This document shows positions 40,801-46,370 of a DNA stretch of 62,568 bases, piece by piece. A model generated the notes under the pieces. The model was not told the DNA's origin and ran no database searches. It was given only the letters and a program-made list of their open reading frames with translations. Position 1 is the stretch's first letter. The number at the start of each line of letters is the position of its first letter. The DNA is from an uncultured Pelagibacteraceae bacterium (GTDB lineage: Bacteria > Pseudomonadota > Alphaproteobacteria > Pelagibacterales > Pelagibacteraceae): positions 1-62,568 of the forward strand of contig CACHZG010000005.1 in NCBI GenBank assembly GCA_902584365.1, in the 5' to 3' direction. Position numbers and translations under genes: made by a program.

Positions 40801-41967
40801 TTAAAAAAGAAATCTTCTTCCTGAGTGTTTGGATTTATCTAAAATTTTGATAACTCTTTTTTTGCTTGCTGTTGCAATAATCACTAATTCGTTATATTTA
40901 AAATTATATTCTTTAAAGGTCTTTATTTTTAAATTTGGTACTGAAGGCAAAAAATAATTTTTTTTTTCGTTATTGGAATCAATTATGCAAGTGATTTTAT
41001 TTTTATTTAACCCAAAAAGAGTCACTAAGTCATTTATCTGAGAACTTGCACCGAATATTAGAATGTCATTTTTATTATGATCAATAACCCTTTTTAATTT
41101 CTGCCTTTTTTTCTCAATATTTTTTTTGAAATAATTTAGCTTATTTTTAAAGTTTATATCTCTTTTAATTTTTTTAAATGTAATTTCTTTTTTAAATATC
41201 ATGATCATTACACTTTCATCAATGACCTGTTTGTTAACCAACTTAAAACCTGAAAAAACTTTCTCCAAAGCGTATTTTGAGAAGTAATGAAGATGTTGAT
41301 GTATAAACACTCTAGTTTTTCCAAGTTCTAAAATTTTATCCAAACATGGCGTTTCAACAATTAAATACCCGTTTTCTTTCATTATTTTTGATAAATTTAA
41401 AACAAAATTTTTTAGATCAGGCACATGTTCAATTACATGTCTAGTGATGACTAAATCAAAATTTCCATTTTTTTTATTTGCCAATTTTTCATCAAAAAAA
41501 CCAGTTATGGTGTCTATCTTATTTTTTTTTGCTATATTGCAACCCCTTAAATTAGGCTCAATAAGTAATTTATTTTTAAAAAACTTATTCAATTTTTTTA
41601 TCAACCAACCGTCAAAACCACCAACCTCACAAACGGAGATATTATTTAGTTTCTTTATTATTAAAAATTTCTTGATGTACTCGTAAGCGTCAGTTTCTAT
41701 ATCACCTATCAAATTAGGGTTTTCAATTAACGAAGTTGAAAAACTTTGTTCAGTTTTATACATGTGTATTATTTTTTTGTTGCTCAATTTATTTATTGTT
41801 TGAAGATAATCACACTTATTACATTTTCCAACTACCAGGTTAGATTTGTGGAATTTTTTAAAATTTTTCTTAAATTTTTTTTGAATGGGGTAAATTATTT
41901 CAGGCTGTTTTTTTTTACTAAAAAAAAATTTTACCTTTTCACCACAAATGTTACATAATGAATTCAT
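40801..41967 (-). CDS. Sugar C-methyltransferase-like protein with zinc-binding N-terminus
   Basis: The 388-aa protein has three parts. The N-terminal zinc ribbon is CNICGE with CNKCDY about 45 residues later. The central methyltransferase domain has VCEVGGFDGWLIKKL (motif I), NFDLVITRHVIEHVPDLKNF and YLIVETPCLD. The C-terminal Rossmann-like half has ILIFGASSQINDLVTLFGL and ITCIIDSNNEKKN. This is the order seen in NDP-hexose C-3 methyltransferases (Methyltransf_13/23/14). It is likely to build a branched surface sugar. Same strand as the PhyH gene 7 bases upstream. Confidence 0.82.
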   Translation of the reverse strand: MNSLCNICGEKVKFFFSKKKQPEIIYPIQKKFKKNFKKFHKSNLVVGKCNKCDYLQTINKLSNKKIIHMYKTEQSFSTSLIENPNLIGDIETDAYEYIKKFLIIKKLNNISVCEVGGFDGWLIKKLNKFFKNKLLIEPNLRGCNIAKKNKIDTITGFFDEKLANKKNGNFDLVITRHVIEHVPDLKNFVLNLSKIMKENGYLIVETPCLDKILELGKTRVFIHQHLHYFSKYALEKVFSGFKLVNKQVIDESVMIMIFKKEITFKKIKRDINFKNKLNYFKKNIEKKRQKLKRVIDHNKNDILIFGASSQINDLVTLFGLNKNKITCIIDSNNEKKNYFLPSVPNLKIKTFKEYNFKYNELVIIATASKKRVIKILDKSKHSGRRFLF

Positions 41968-41974
41968 TTAAATT

Positions 41975-42805
41975 TTACTCGAATACAGTGTATGATTGTT
42001 TCTGAGGTTTATAGAAATACCTTAAGACCAATCTATCATTTTTAGTTGGCGTAGATCCTCTATGAATACCACCTTCGCTAAAAATTATTGCATCTCCAGG
42101 ATTTGCCTCATAATCAAATTCAGACTCGCCAGCGTCTTTTAAATTTTCAGAAATTTTCATAAAGCTGTCAATTAGATTTTTATCATCCGAACTTGTTGTA
42201 ATGTAATCAAAATTTTTTTTTATTTTTAAAAATTCCCTAAATTGTTTTAATGACCAGTAAGGAGAATATTGTAATTTTTTAGTAAAAATACCTTTTCTAA
42301 TATGATACCCGATTTCATGAGACTTAGGAATATATGACATACATCCGTTACCGGGACCAACATTTGTTAAGTAAATAAAAATTTTTAAGTTACAGTCATC
42401 AGGATGAAGAAAATTCTTAATATTCTTGTCACCATGTTTATCAGTGTAAGCTCTATCAGTGTGCCAGGGTAAAATTACTGTATTTCCTTTTGGGCTGATA
42501 TACCCATCAATATTATTAATCTCAACAGTTTTACCAAAAAAATTTTGCCCAATATATGATAGTTTTTTTTCTTTTGTAATTTTAAATATTCTTAAGTCAT
42601 CATTAAATTTCTTGAAATTTAATTTCAGGATTTTTACTAAAAAAGATTTAAAATTGTGGGAAAAAAAACCTTCTTTATTCCCTTTGGATTTACATCGATA
42701 TTGACAAATTTTTTGAATTTTCTCTAACTCTGAGTCACTCAAAAATTTTTGGACTTTAATAAAACCGTTCGTTTTTAGTTTTAATATTGACTCAGAATTT
42801 AACAT
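41975..42805 (-). CDS. Phytanoyl-CoA dioxygenase (PhyH) family protein
   Basis: The 276-aa Fe(II)/2OG oxygenase has the iron site H and D in LPWHTDRAYTD, the distal H in GGIHRGSTPT and the 2OG-binding Arg in NDRLVLRYFY. The N-terminal FIKVQKFLSDSELEKIQKIC is the PhyH opening. The family hydroxylates many small substrates; here a sugar or lipid linked to the surface glycan is plausible. It is the last gene of the minus-strand carbohydrate group, 49 bases from the outermost tmRNA-derived repeat. Confidence 0.85.
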   Translation of the reverse strand: MLNSESILKLKTNGFIKVQKFLSDSELEKIQKICQYRCKSKGNKEGFFSHNFKSFLVKILKLNFKKFNDDLRIFKITKEKKLSYIGQNFFGKTVEINNIDGYISPKGNTVILPWHTDRAYTDKHGDKNIKNFLHPDDCNLKIFIYLTNVGPGNGCMSYIPKSHEIGYHIRKGIFTKKLQYSPYWSLKQFREFLKIKKNFDYITTSSDDKNLIDSFMKISENLKDAGESEFDYEANPGDAIIFSEGGIHRGSTPTKNDRLVLRYFYKPQKQSYTVFE

Positions 42806-42854
42806 TCTCTTATTATAAAAATATAGTCAGGTGTTTCAATCGTTTTAATTATTT

Positions 42855-42879
42855 AGGGGCGTTCTGTTGCCAGGTGCCC
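42855..42879. repeat. tmRNA 3'-end direct repeat, copy 1 (outermost)
   Basis: The 25-bp unit starts AGGGGCGTTCTG and ends GCCAGGTGCCC, identical to copies 2, 4 and 5. It is the mirror (same strand) of the terminal 25 bp of the tmRNA gene at 44205. To its right another 18 bp match copy 2 at 15 positions. To its left there is no similarity, so the left boundary is sharp. Confidence 0.9.
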
Positions 42880-42949
42880 TTAACCTTGTAACATTATTCC
42901 TTATTATACATCATTTGCAATTGTATAATATTAAAAACTTTGAGGGAAA

Positions 42950-42968
42950 TTACGAGTAGATTACGAGT
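42950..42968 (+). repeat. Two TTACGAGT repeats at 11-bp period (possible arm sites, element A)
   Basis: TTACGAGT occurs at 42950-42957 and again at 42961-42968. A third related copy, TACGAGTC, lies at 43276-43283 on the other side of the ORF. Period and placement inside both ends of the unit resemble integrase arm-type sites. Confidence 0.5.
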
Positions 42969-42994
42969 TTAATTTTATGCTAGTATCTTTGAGT

Positions 42995-43258
42995 ATGAAA
43001 AAATTCTTCACAACAGTGTTTTTGCTTTTTGGAACATTATTAATTTTTAATGTACCAGCACATAGTGGCGATAGAAAAAAATGCGCTGATTCTGCAGCAG
43101 AAGCTTATACTGAGTCAGCATCTAGAATATTATATTCAGCCTGTATAAGAGATAATAATATGGTTTTCAAAACTAAAAGACATAAATGTGCTTTAAAAGC
43201 AGCAAAAGCAAAAACAGAATCTGCATCTAGAAGAATATATTCACTTTGTATAAGATAA
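42995..43258 (+). CDS. Small secreted protein with two Cys-bearing 25-aa repeats (cargo of element A)
   Basis: From ATG 42995 the product has 87 residues. A signal peptide covers about 1-24 and ends NVPAHS. The mature part is two similar helical repeats: KKCADSAAEAYTESASRIL... and HKCALKAAKAKTESASRRI.... Each has two Cys separated by 19 residues and shares TESASR and the ending YSxCIR. An internal duplication is clear. The paired Cys could form disulphides in the periplasm. I do not recognise the family. An in-frame ATG at 42977 adds six residues before the signal peptide and is less likely. A hairpin CGACT/AGTCG follows at about 43267-43284. Confidence 0.75.
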   Translation: MKKFFTTVFLLFGTLLIFNVPAHSGDRKKCADSAAEAYTESASRILYSACIRDNNMVFKTKRHKCALKAAKAKTESASRRIYSLCIR

Positions 43259-43339
43259 TTTTAGAACGACTACAGTACGAGTCGCATGGTTGTATTTTTT
43301 AAATATTATTGATACTGCAAACTTAATTTACAATTGAGT

Positions 43340-43364
43340 AGGGGCGTTCTGTTGCCAGGTGCCC
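43340..43364. repeat. tmRNA 3'-end direct repeat, copy 2
   Basis: 25 bp identical to copy 1 and to the tmRNA end. The right flank continues TGAACCTTTTAACGTTAT, 15 of 18 matching copy 1 and more distantly matching the tmRNA interior (AACC and other positions shared). Confidence 0.9.
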
Positions 43365-43426
43365 TGAACCTTTTAACGTTATACAACAATTCTAGATCAT
43401 AAAAAACGGTTATTTCTTTTCTGGGT

Positions 43427-43455
43427 GAGTCCGTATTGAGTCCGCCAGTGAGTCC
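43427..43455 (+). repeat. Three GAGTCC repeats at 11-12 bp period (possible arm sites, element B left)
   Basis: GAGTCC at 43427-43432, 43438-43443 and 43450-43455, just upstream of the 61-aa ORF. They are on one face of the helix. Two more lie at the other end of the unit. Confidence 0.55.
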
Positions 43456-43470
43456 TGTTATATTTTTGAA

Positions 43471-43656
43471 ATGAAAAATTCTTTTGTTAAATTTTTAGTT
43501 GAATTAGTTATTTTTTTAGCTCTAGGGGGAGTCGTTAAGTTTTTGCTTAACGCCGTTAATATAACTAGCGATATTCCATTAATGATCTTTTTTGGGATAG
43601 GGCTTTTTATTTTATTTAGCAGGAATGAAAGTTTTTTTAAAAGTATTGGTGGATAA
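43471..43656 (+). CDS. Small membrane protein, 61 aa (cargo of element B)
   Basis: The product has two hydrophobic helices: about residues 9-27 (LVELVIFLALGGVVKFLL) and 35-50 (IPLMIFFGIGLFILF). Charged ends are MKNSFVK and RNESFFK. No family is recognised and no Shine-Dalgarno is seen (start context TTTTTGAAATG). The overlapping minus-strand frame 43458-43670 is less plausible as a protein. The ORF is the only sizeable one in its unit and lies between the two sets of GAGTCC repeats. Confidence 0.55.
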   Translation: MKNSFVKFLVELVIFLALGGVVKFLLNAVNITSDIPLMIFFGIGLFILFSRNESFFKSIGG

Positions 43657-43671
43657 ATTTCTTTTCTCACT

Positions 43672-43688
43672 GAGTCCTATGTGAGTCC
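43672..43688 (+). repeat. Two GAGTCC repeats at 11-bp period (possible arm sites, element B right)
   Basis: GAGTCC at 43672-43677 and 43683-43688, in the same orientation as the three copies on the other side of the ORF. Confidence 0.55.
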
Positions 43689-43733
43689 AAAATAAAAATA
43701 GTTGTGAATTAATAAGTGTTAACGCCAATACGC

Positions 43734-43756
43734 AGGGGCGTTCTGTTGCCAGGTGC
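43734..43756. repeat. tmRNA 3'-end direct repeat, copy 3 (23 bp)
   Basis: AGGGGCGTTCTG through GCCAGGTGC is identical to the others, but the match ends two bases earlier: the next bases are TTAATA instead of CC. This defines the minimal shared core as 23 bp. Confidence 0.9.
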
Positions 43757-43972
43757 TTAATATTTCTTTTTTTTACCTTTAGTTAATATTTGAGAAATTT
43801 TTTCCCAATTAGCAATTAAACTTGCGATAGAAAAAATTGCTAAGCCGTGATGTGAAGCAAAATCATCAAATTCATGGAGTCCAAGTTCTGCACCTATTTC
43901 TATCAGAGCAGAAAATAATAATATTCCATAAGTGAACAATGCTAATTTAGGATTTTTTTTAAAATCAATCAT
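43757..43972 (-). CDS. Small membrane protein, 71 aa (cargo of element C)
   Basis: The product has a first hydrophobic helix at about residues 10-27 (LALFTYGILLFSALIEIG), a middle stretch with His and Asp (HEFDDFASHHG), a second hydrophobic helix (LAIFSIASLIANW) and a basic tail (TKGKKKKY). No family is recognised. Its reading frame ends exactly where the tmRNA-derived core begins, so the gene and its attachment core are fused end to end. Start at ATG 43972, with no clear Shine-Dalgarno. Confidence 0.6.
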   Translation of the reverse strand: MIDFKKNPKLALFTYGILLFSALIEIGAELGLHEFDDFASHHGLAIFSIASLIANWEKISQILTKGKKKKY

Positions 43973-44005
43973 GCTTGATTATTTATCATGCTTAATTGTA
44001 ATGCA

Positions 44006-44039
44006 AGGGGCGTTCTGTTGCCAGGTGCCCCAAACCCCG
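44006..44039. repeat. tmRNA 3'-end direct repeat, copy 4 (34-bp match)
   Basis: The longest match to the present tmRNA gene: the 25-bp unit plus CAAACCCCG to the right, 34 bp identical to 44205-44238. It then diverges (ATCTT versus TCACT). The left flank is unrelated. Confidence 0.9.
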
Positions 44040-44047
44040 ATCTTATT

Positions 44048-44107
44048 CTAACCAAAGAAATGTAATACTATACCTATTACAATTACTCCAAATACAAACG
44101 TCTCCAT
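44048..44107 (-). CDS. 19-aa hydrophobic micro-ORF (cargo of element D)
   Basis: The ORF encodes METFVFGVIVIGIVLHFFG. It is preceded by AAAGGAG five bases before the ATG, one of the best Shine-Dalgarno sites in the window. The product would be a single membrane helix, like small toxic or regulatory membrane peptides. It has no homology support, but the ribosome site and its position as the only ORF of the unit favour a real gene. Confidence 0.45.
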   Translation of the reverse strand: METFVFGVIVIGIVLHFFG

Positions 44108-44204
44108 ATCAACTCCTTTCACTAATTGATGTGATTCGTCATAATACAATACCTTAATTTAAAAGAAAAAATTTTTAAATTAAATTATTTAATAAATAAC
44201 TAAT

Positions 44205-44229
44205 AGGGGCGTTCTGTTGCCAGGTGCCC
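44205..44229. repeat. tmRNA 3'-end repeat, copy 5 (resident copy inside ssrA)
   Basis: This is the end of the coding piece of the resident tmRNA on the minus strand. The outer bases GGGGC and GCCCC can pair and CTG/CAG pair inside, so the RNA end forms a hairpin. The other four copies lie downstream of the gene in the same orientation. Confidence 0.9.
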
Positions 44230-44462
44230 CAAACCCCGTCACTTAATTAACAAGTTAATTAAGCAGCAAGTGCAAATTTATTATTTGCATTTATAATTAG
44301 CCCGTTACGTCGGAACTATCTCGAACGAAAGAAAAGCCTTTAGACATCCGTCGAGCCTAATTCACCCCCCCTCGAAAATTAATGGTGGAGGTGGTGGGTA
44401 CTGCCCCCACGTCCGCAATGTTTATTACGAATTTCGTTTATCGTTATAGTTGGCAAGCCAAC
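44205..44462 (-). ncRNA. ssrA: Transfer-messenger RNA, circularly permuted (two-piece) form
   Basis: tmRNA rescues stalled ribosomes and tags the product for proteolysis. Reading the minus strand, the acceptor piece comes first (about 44462-44383). It has a T-arm GTGGG/CCCAC with loop GGCAGTA, then CACCTCC-A-CCA. After about 12 bases comes the coding piece, starting GGGGGTG (pairs with CACCTCC, one G-U) and GGCTCGACGG. Its tag frame runs GCA to TAA (44288-44259), peptide ANNKFALAA. GATGT of the coding piece pairs with ACATT of the acceptor piece as helix P2. The tag ending ALAA is the usual protease signal. The permuted order is the alphaproteobacterial type. Exact ends are estimates. Confidence 0.92.
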
Positions 44463-44467
44463 AGTTA

Positions 44468-44496
44468 TTTATATTTCGATATAACAAATATTTCAA
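44468..44496 (-). promoter_or_regulatory. Sigma-70 promoter of tmRNA
   Basis: On the minus strand TTGAAA (44496-44491) is followed by exactly 17 bases and TATAAA (44473-44468). Transcription would begin near 44461, just before the GTTGGC-AA-GCCAAC hairpin at 44449-44462, the first structure of the acceptor piece. Confidence 0.7.
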
Positions 44497-44580
44497 TATT
44501 AATAAGAATTAAGAATAATAGTTTGTTTGAACAAAAAACAACTTACCGATATAAGTGGCATTATTATATATAAAAAATTC

Positions 44581-46218
44581 ATGAATAAAGAAATTAATTG
44601 GGAAATCGATCAACCGTTTGATGAATTCCCCAAAGAGATTAAGAAAGTTTATCAAGACCAATTTATTATTTTAAGAAAAAGTTTTTCATCATGGATTGAT
44701 CTGATAAGTAAAAAATTTAAAAACAACATTGATTGGTGGTCTTCTTTTTCCTCAAGTCGAAATCCGAATTATTCAAATCTTTATCATTTCATTTGTGTTG
44801 TAGAGACATTAAAAGTCTTAAATAAAAAAAAATACTCAGTAAAGCTAACCACAAAATCAAAAGCCTTATTTAATTTTTTAAAAAATGATAATAAATTTAA
44901 CAAAAAATTTAAATTAACTTACATTAATAAAGAAATTCCATTTCTACGCAATATATCTCAGCTTTTTAAAAGTCTTTTTTTTCAATTGTATGTTTTTACT
45001 TTTGTTAAAATCATCATAAGAAAAAGAAAAATAAATCAAGATACTTTAATAAACACTTATCCAACTGCAAGTATTTTAAAACCGGAAAGATTATTTCAAT
45101 TTAGTGAAAAATTTGGAAAAAAAAATTTTTTATTTGTTCCATCATTTATAATAACCAAAAATGTTTTCTCTTTATCAAAACAGATCTTAAATATTAAAAA
45201 TAAAAATTATATTTTCAAAGAACACTACCTTAAATTTTCTGATTTAGTTTACGCTTTATGTTTTGTTTTAAGAACTCACACATTTCGCAAAAAATACCCT
45301 TTTTTTAAAAAAAAGGATTACTCAAATTTAATATTTGACGAAATTTCAAATTTTAAAAATTTAAATACAACAATTATTGGAGTCCTTAATTGTCATTTTG
45401 CTTATAGGTTAAAGGAGAAAAATATTAAAATAAGGAAAGTAATTTCGTGGTTTGAAAATCATGAAGTTAAAGGGTGGAATTATGGTTTTAGAAAATATTT
45501 TAAAAAAATTAACTCTATAGGTTATCTTGGAAGCGTTCCCCTTCTTCCTCTGATGAATTCATTTCCAACAATACAAGAACAGCAATCAAAAGTTATACCA
45601 AAAACTTTTGTTGTCATATCGAAAAAATATTTTAAAATCTTAAGAGAATTTAATAAAAATGTAAGCATAAAATTAGGACCAGCTTTAATTTTTAAAGAAA
45701 TATTTAAAAAATTTAAAAAAAAGAAAAAAATCAAATACTTAGTTGTATTAAGTGAATTTAAAAAAATTAATGAACAAATTCTTAAATGGATTTCTTTTAT
45801 AAATAAAAGATCCAAAAATATAAAATTTTTAATTAAAAAACCAAAAATTACTGACATGAGTGAAGCTATTAAACTTTATAAAGATAGTAATGTAATTTTC
45901 ACTGATGAATATTTACCAGATTTATTTAAGAAATCTGAGTTTGTTATCACTTCTGGTCTTGGTGTCTCAACCTCGGTGATGGAGGCAATGGCTTATGAAT
46001 GTAAAATCCTCACGCCGATAATTTATCCTTACGATGGAATGTATTTAAAAAGACTTAATATACCTAAGCAATTTTATAAAGTTTTTAATACTAAAAATGA
46101 ATTTTTAAATTTTTTTTTAAGTTCCAAACGTGAAAATTTGCGAAACTTCAAATTTAAAAAATTTAGAAATCAATTTTTTCATCAAAAAAATGAAAAAGTT
46201 TTTTTTAATTTAAATTAA
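44581..46218 (+). CDS. Probable surface-carbohydrate biosynthesis protein (glycosyltransferase-like)
   Basis: From ATG 44581 the product has 545 residues, no signal peptide and a hydrophobic patch near 130-150 (SLFFQLYVFTFVKIII). It contains LINTYPTASILKPERLFQF, WFENHEVKGWNYGFRKYF, a helical linker rich in Lys, and a C-terminal GT-B-like part with TDEYLPDLFKKSEFVITSGLGVSTSVMEAMAYECKILTPI. This resembles proteins annotated as surface carbohydrate biosynthesis (TIGR04326-like), an attribution from memory. It is divergent from tmRNA. The upstream TTG at 44527 would add 18 residues overlapping promoter sequence and is rejected. Confidence 0.65.
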   Translation: MNKEINWEIDQPFDEFPKEIKKVYQDQFIILRKSFSSWIDLISKKFKNNIDWWSSFSSSRNPNYSNLYHFICVVETLKVLNKKKYSVKLTTKSKALFNFLKNDNKFNKKFKLTYINKEIPFLRNISQLFKSLFFQLYVFTFVKIIIRKRKINQDTLINTYPTASILKPERLFQFSEKFGKKNFLFVPSFIITKNVFSLSKQILNIKNKNYIFKEHYLKFSDLVYALCFVLRTHTFRKKYPFFKKKDYSNLIFDEISNFKNLNTTIIGVLNCHFAYRLKEKNIKIRKVISWFENHEVKGWNYGFRKYFKKINSIGYLGSVPLLPLMNSFPTIQEQQSKVIPKTFVVISKKYFKILREFNKNVSIKLGPALIFKEIFKKFKKKKKIKYLVVLSEFKKINEQILKWISFINKRSKNIKFLIKKPKITDMSEAIKLYKDSNVIFTDEYLPDLFKKSEFVITSGLGVSTSVMEAMAYECKILTPIIYPYDGMYLKRLNIPKQFYKVFNTKNEFLNFFLSSKRENLRNFKFKKFRNQFFHQKNEKVFFNLN

Positions 46219-46265
46219 GACAAATGTTAAAAATCAGTATATCTAGGACATATCATTAGGTGCTA

Positions 46266-46313
46266 TTTATCAACAAATTTTGAAAAATAATTTAATTTTT
46301 ATTTGTTGATAAA
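46266..46313. promoter_or_regulatory. 13-bp inverted repeat upstream of thyX
   Basis: TTTATCAACAAAT at 46266-46278 and its exact reverse complement ATTTGTTGATAAA at 46301-46313 enclose 22 bases that are almost all A or T. TTATCAACA differs by one base from the DnaA box TTATCCACA. It could be a weak hairpin terminator for the gene upstream, an operator for thyX, or a pair of DnaA sites. No T-run follows on either strand. Confidence 0.45.
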
Positions 46314-46370
46314 AAGAATTTAAACTGTAATTAAAATTTACTTTAAGTTAATAATAATCTCTAAAATAAT

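Larger units (their letters stand above)
42855..43339. mobile_element. Putative mini-element A at the tmRNA attachment site (485 bp)
   Basis: Bounded by repeat copies 1 and 2. It holds one ORF for a secreted peptide with two Cys-bearing repeats. GAGT motifs lie inside both ends: TTACGAGT at 42950 and 42961 (11-bp step), and TACGAGTC at 43276. They lie about 75 and 57 bases from the flanking cores. There is no integrase or transposase gene. I infer a non-autonomous integrative unit; the repeat structure itself is directly visible. Confidence 0.6.
43340..43733. mobile_element. Putative mini-element B (394 bp)
   Basis: Bounded by repeat copies 2 and 3. It contains one small membrane-protein ORF flanked by GAGTCC motifs: three upstream at 43427, 43438 and 43450, and two downstream at 43672 and 43683. 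The first set begins 62 bases inside the left core and the second ends about 47 bases before the right core. The symmetric layout matches element A, though the repeat sequence outside GAGT differs. No recombinase gene is present. Confidence 0.6.
43734..44005. mobile_element. Putative mini-element C (272 bp)
   Basis: Bounded by repeat copies 3 and 4 and almost wholly filled by a minus-strand ORF of 71 codons. The ORF stop codon directly abuts the copy 3 core. The 33 bases between the ORF start and copy 4 carry an imperfect direct repeat, ATCATGCTTgATT at 43968 and ATCATGCTTaATT at 43985. No phased GAGT motifs as in A and B. Confidence 0.55.
44006..44204. mobile_element. Putative mini-element D (199 bp), adjacent to tmRNA
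   Basis: Bounded by repeat copy 4 and the tmRNA end itself (copy 5). It is the smallest unit and carries one minus-strand micro-ORF with a strong ribosome site. The 34-bp identity to the living tmRNA and its innermost position suggest the most recent insertion in the stack. Confidence 0.55.

Noticed and set aside
42806-42854. Sixth repeat copy or integrase remnant beside the PhyH gene
   Set aside because: The short AT-rich gap shows neither; a possible shared CAGGTG at 42827 is too short to count.
42855-44229. Five regularly oriented repeats as a CRISPR array
   Set aside because: Intervals are 199-485 bp and hold ORFs, repeat length is only 23-25 bp, there are no cas genes, and the repeat equals the tmRNA gene end.
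42855-44229. Integron cassette array with attC sites
   Set aside because: No paired GTTRRRY/RYYYAAC structure shared by all copies (copy 3 lacks the right half), cargo faces both directions, and no IntI or attI is present. The layout is similar but the site is tmRNA-derived.
44382-44573. 63-aa ORF on the plus strand
   Set aside because: Lies antisense across the tmRNA acceptor piece and its promoter; the RNA structure explains the sequence.
45522-45857. 111-aa minus-strand ORF, and other long antisense frames over rpoD, ilvB, degP and leuA
   Set aside because: Each overlaps a gene with clear family motifs on the other strand and has no motif of its own.
46266-46313. Chromosome replication origin
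   Set aside because: Only two imperfect DnaA-like boxes in an AT-rich genome and no dnaA, parAB or gidA nearby.
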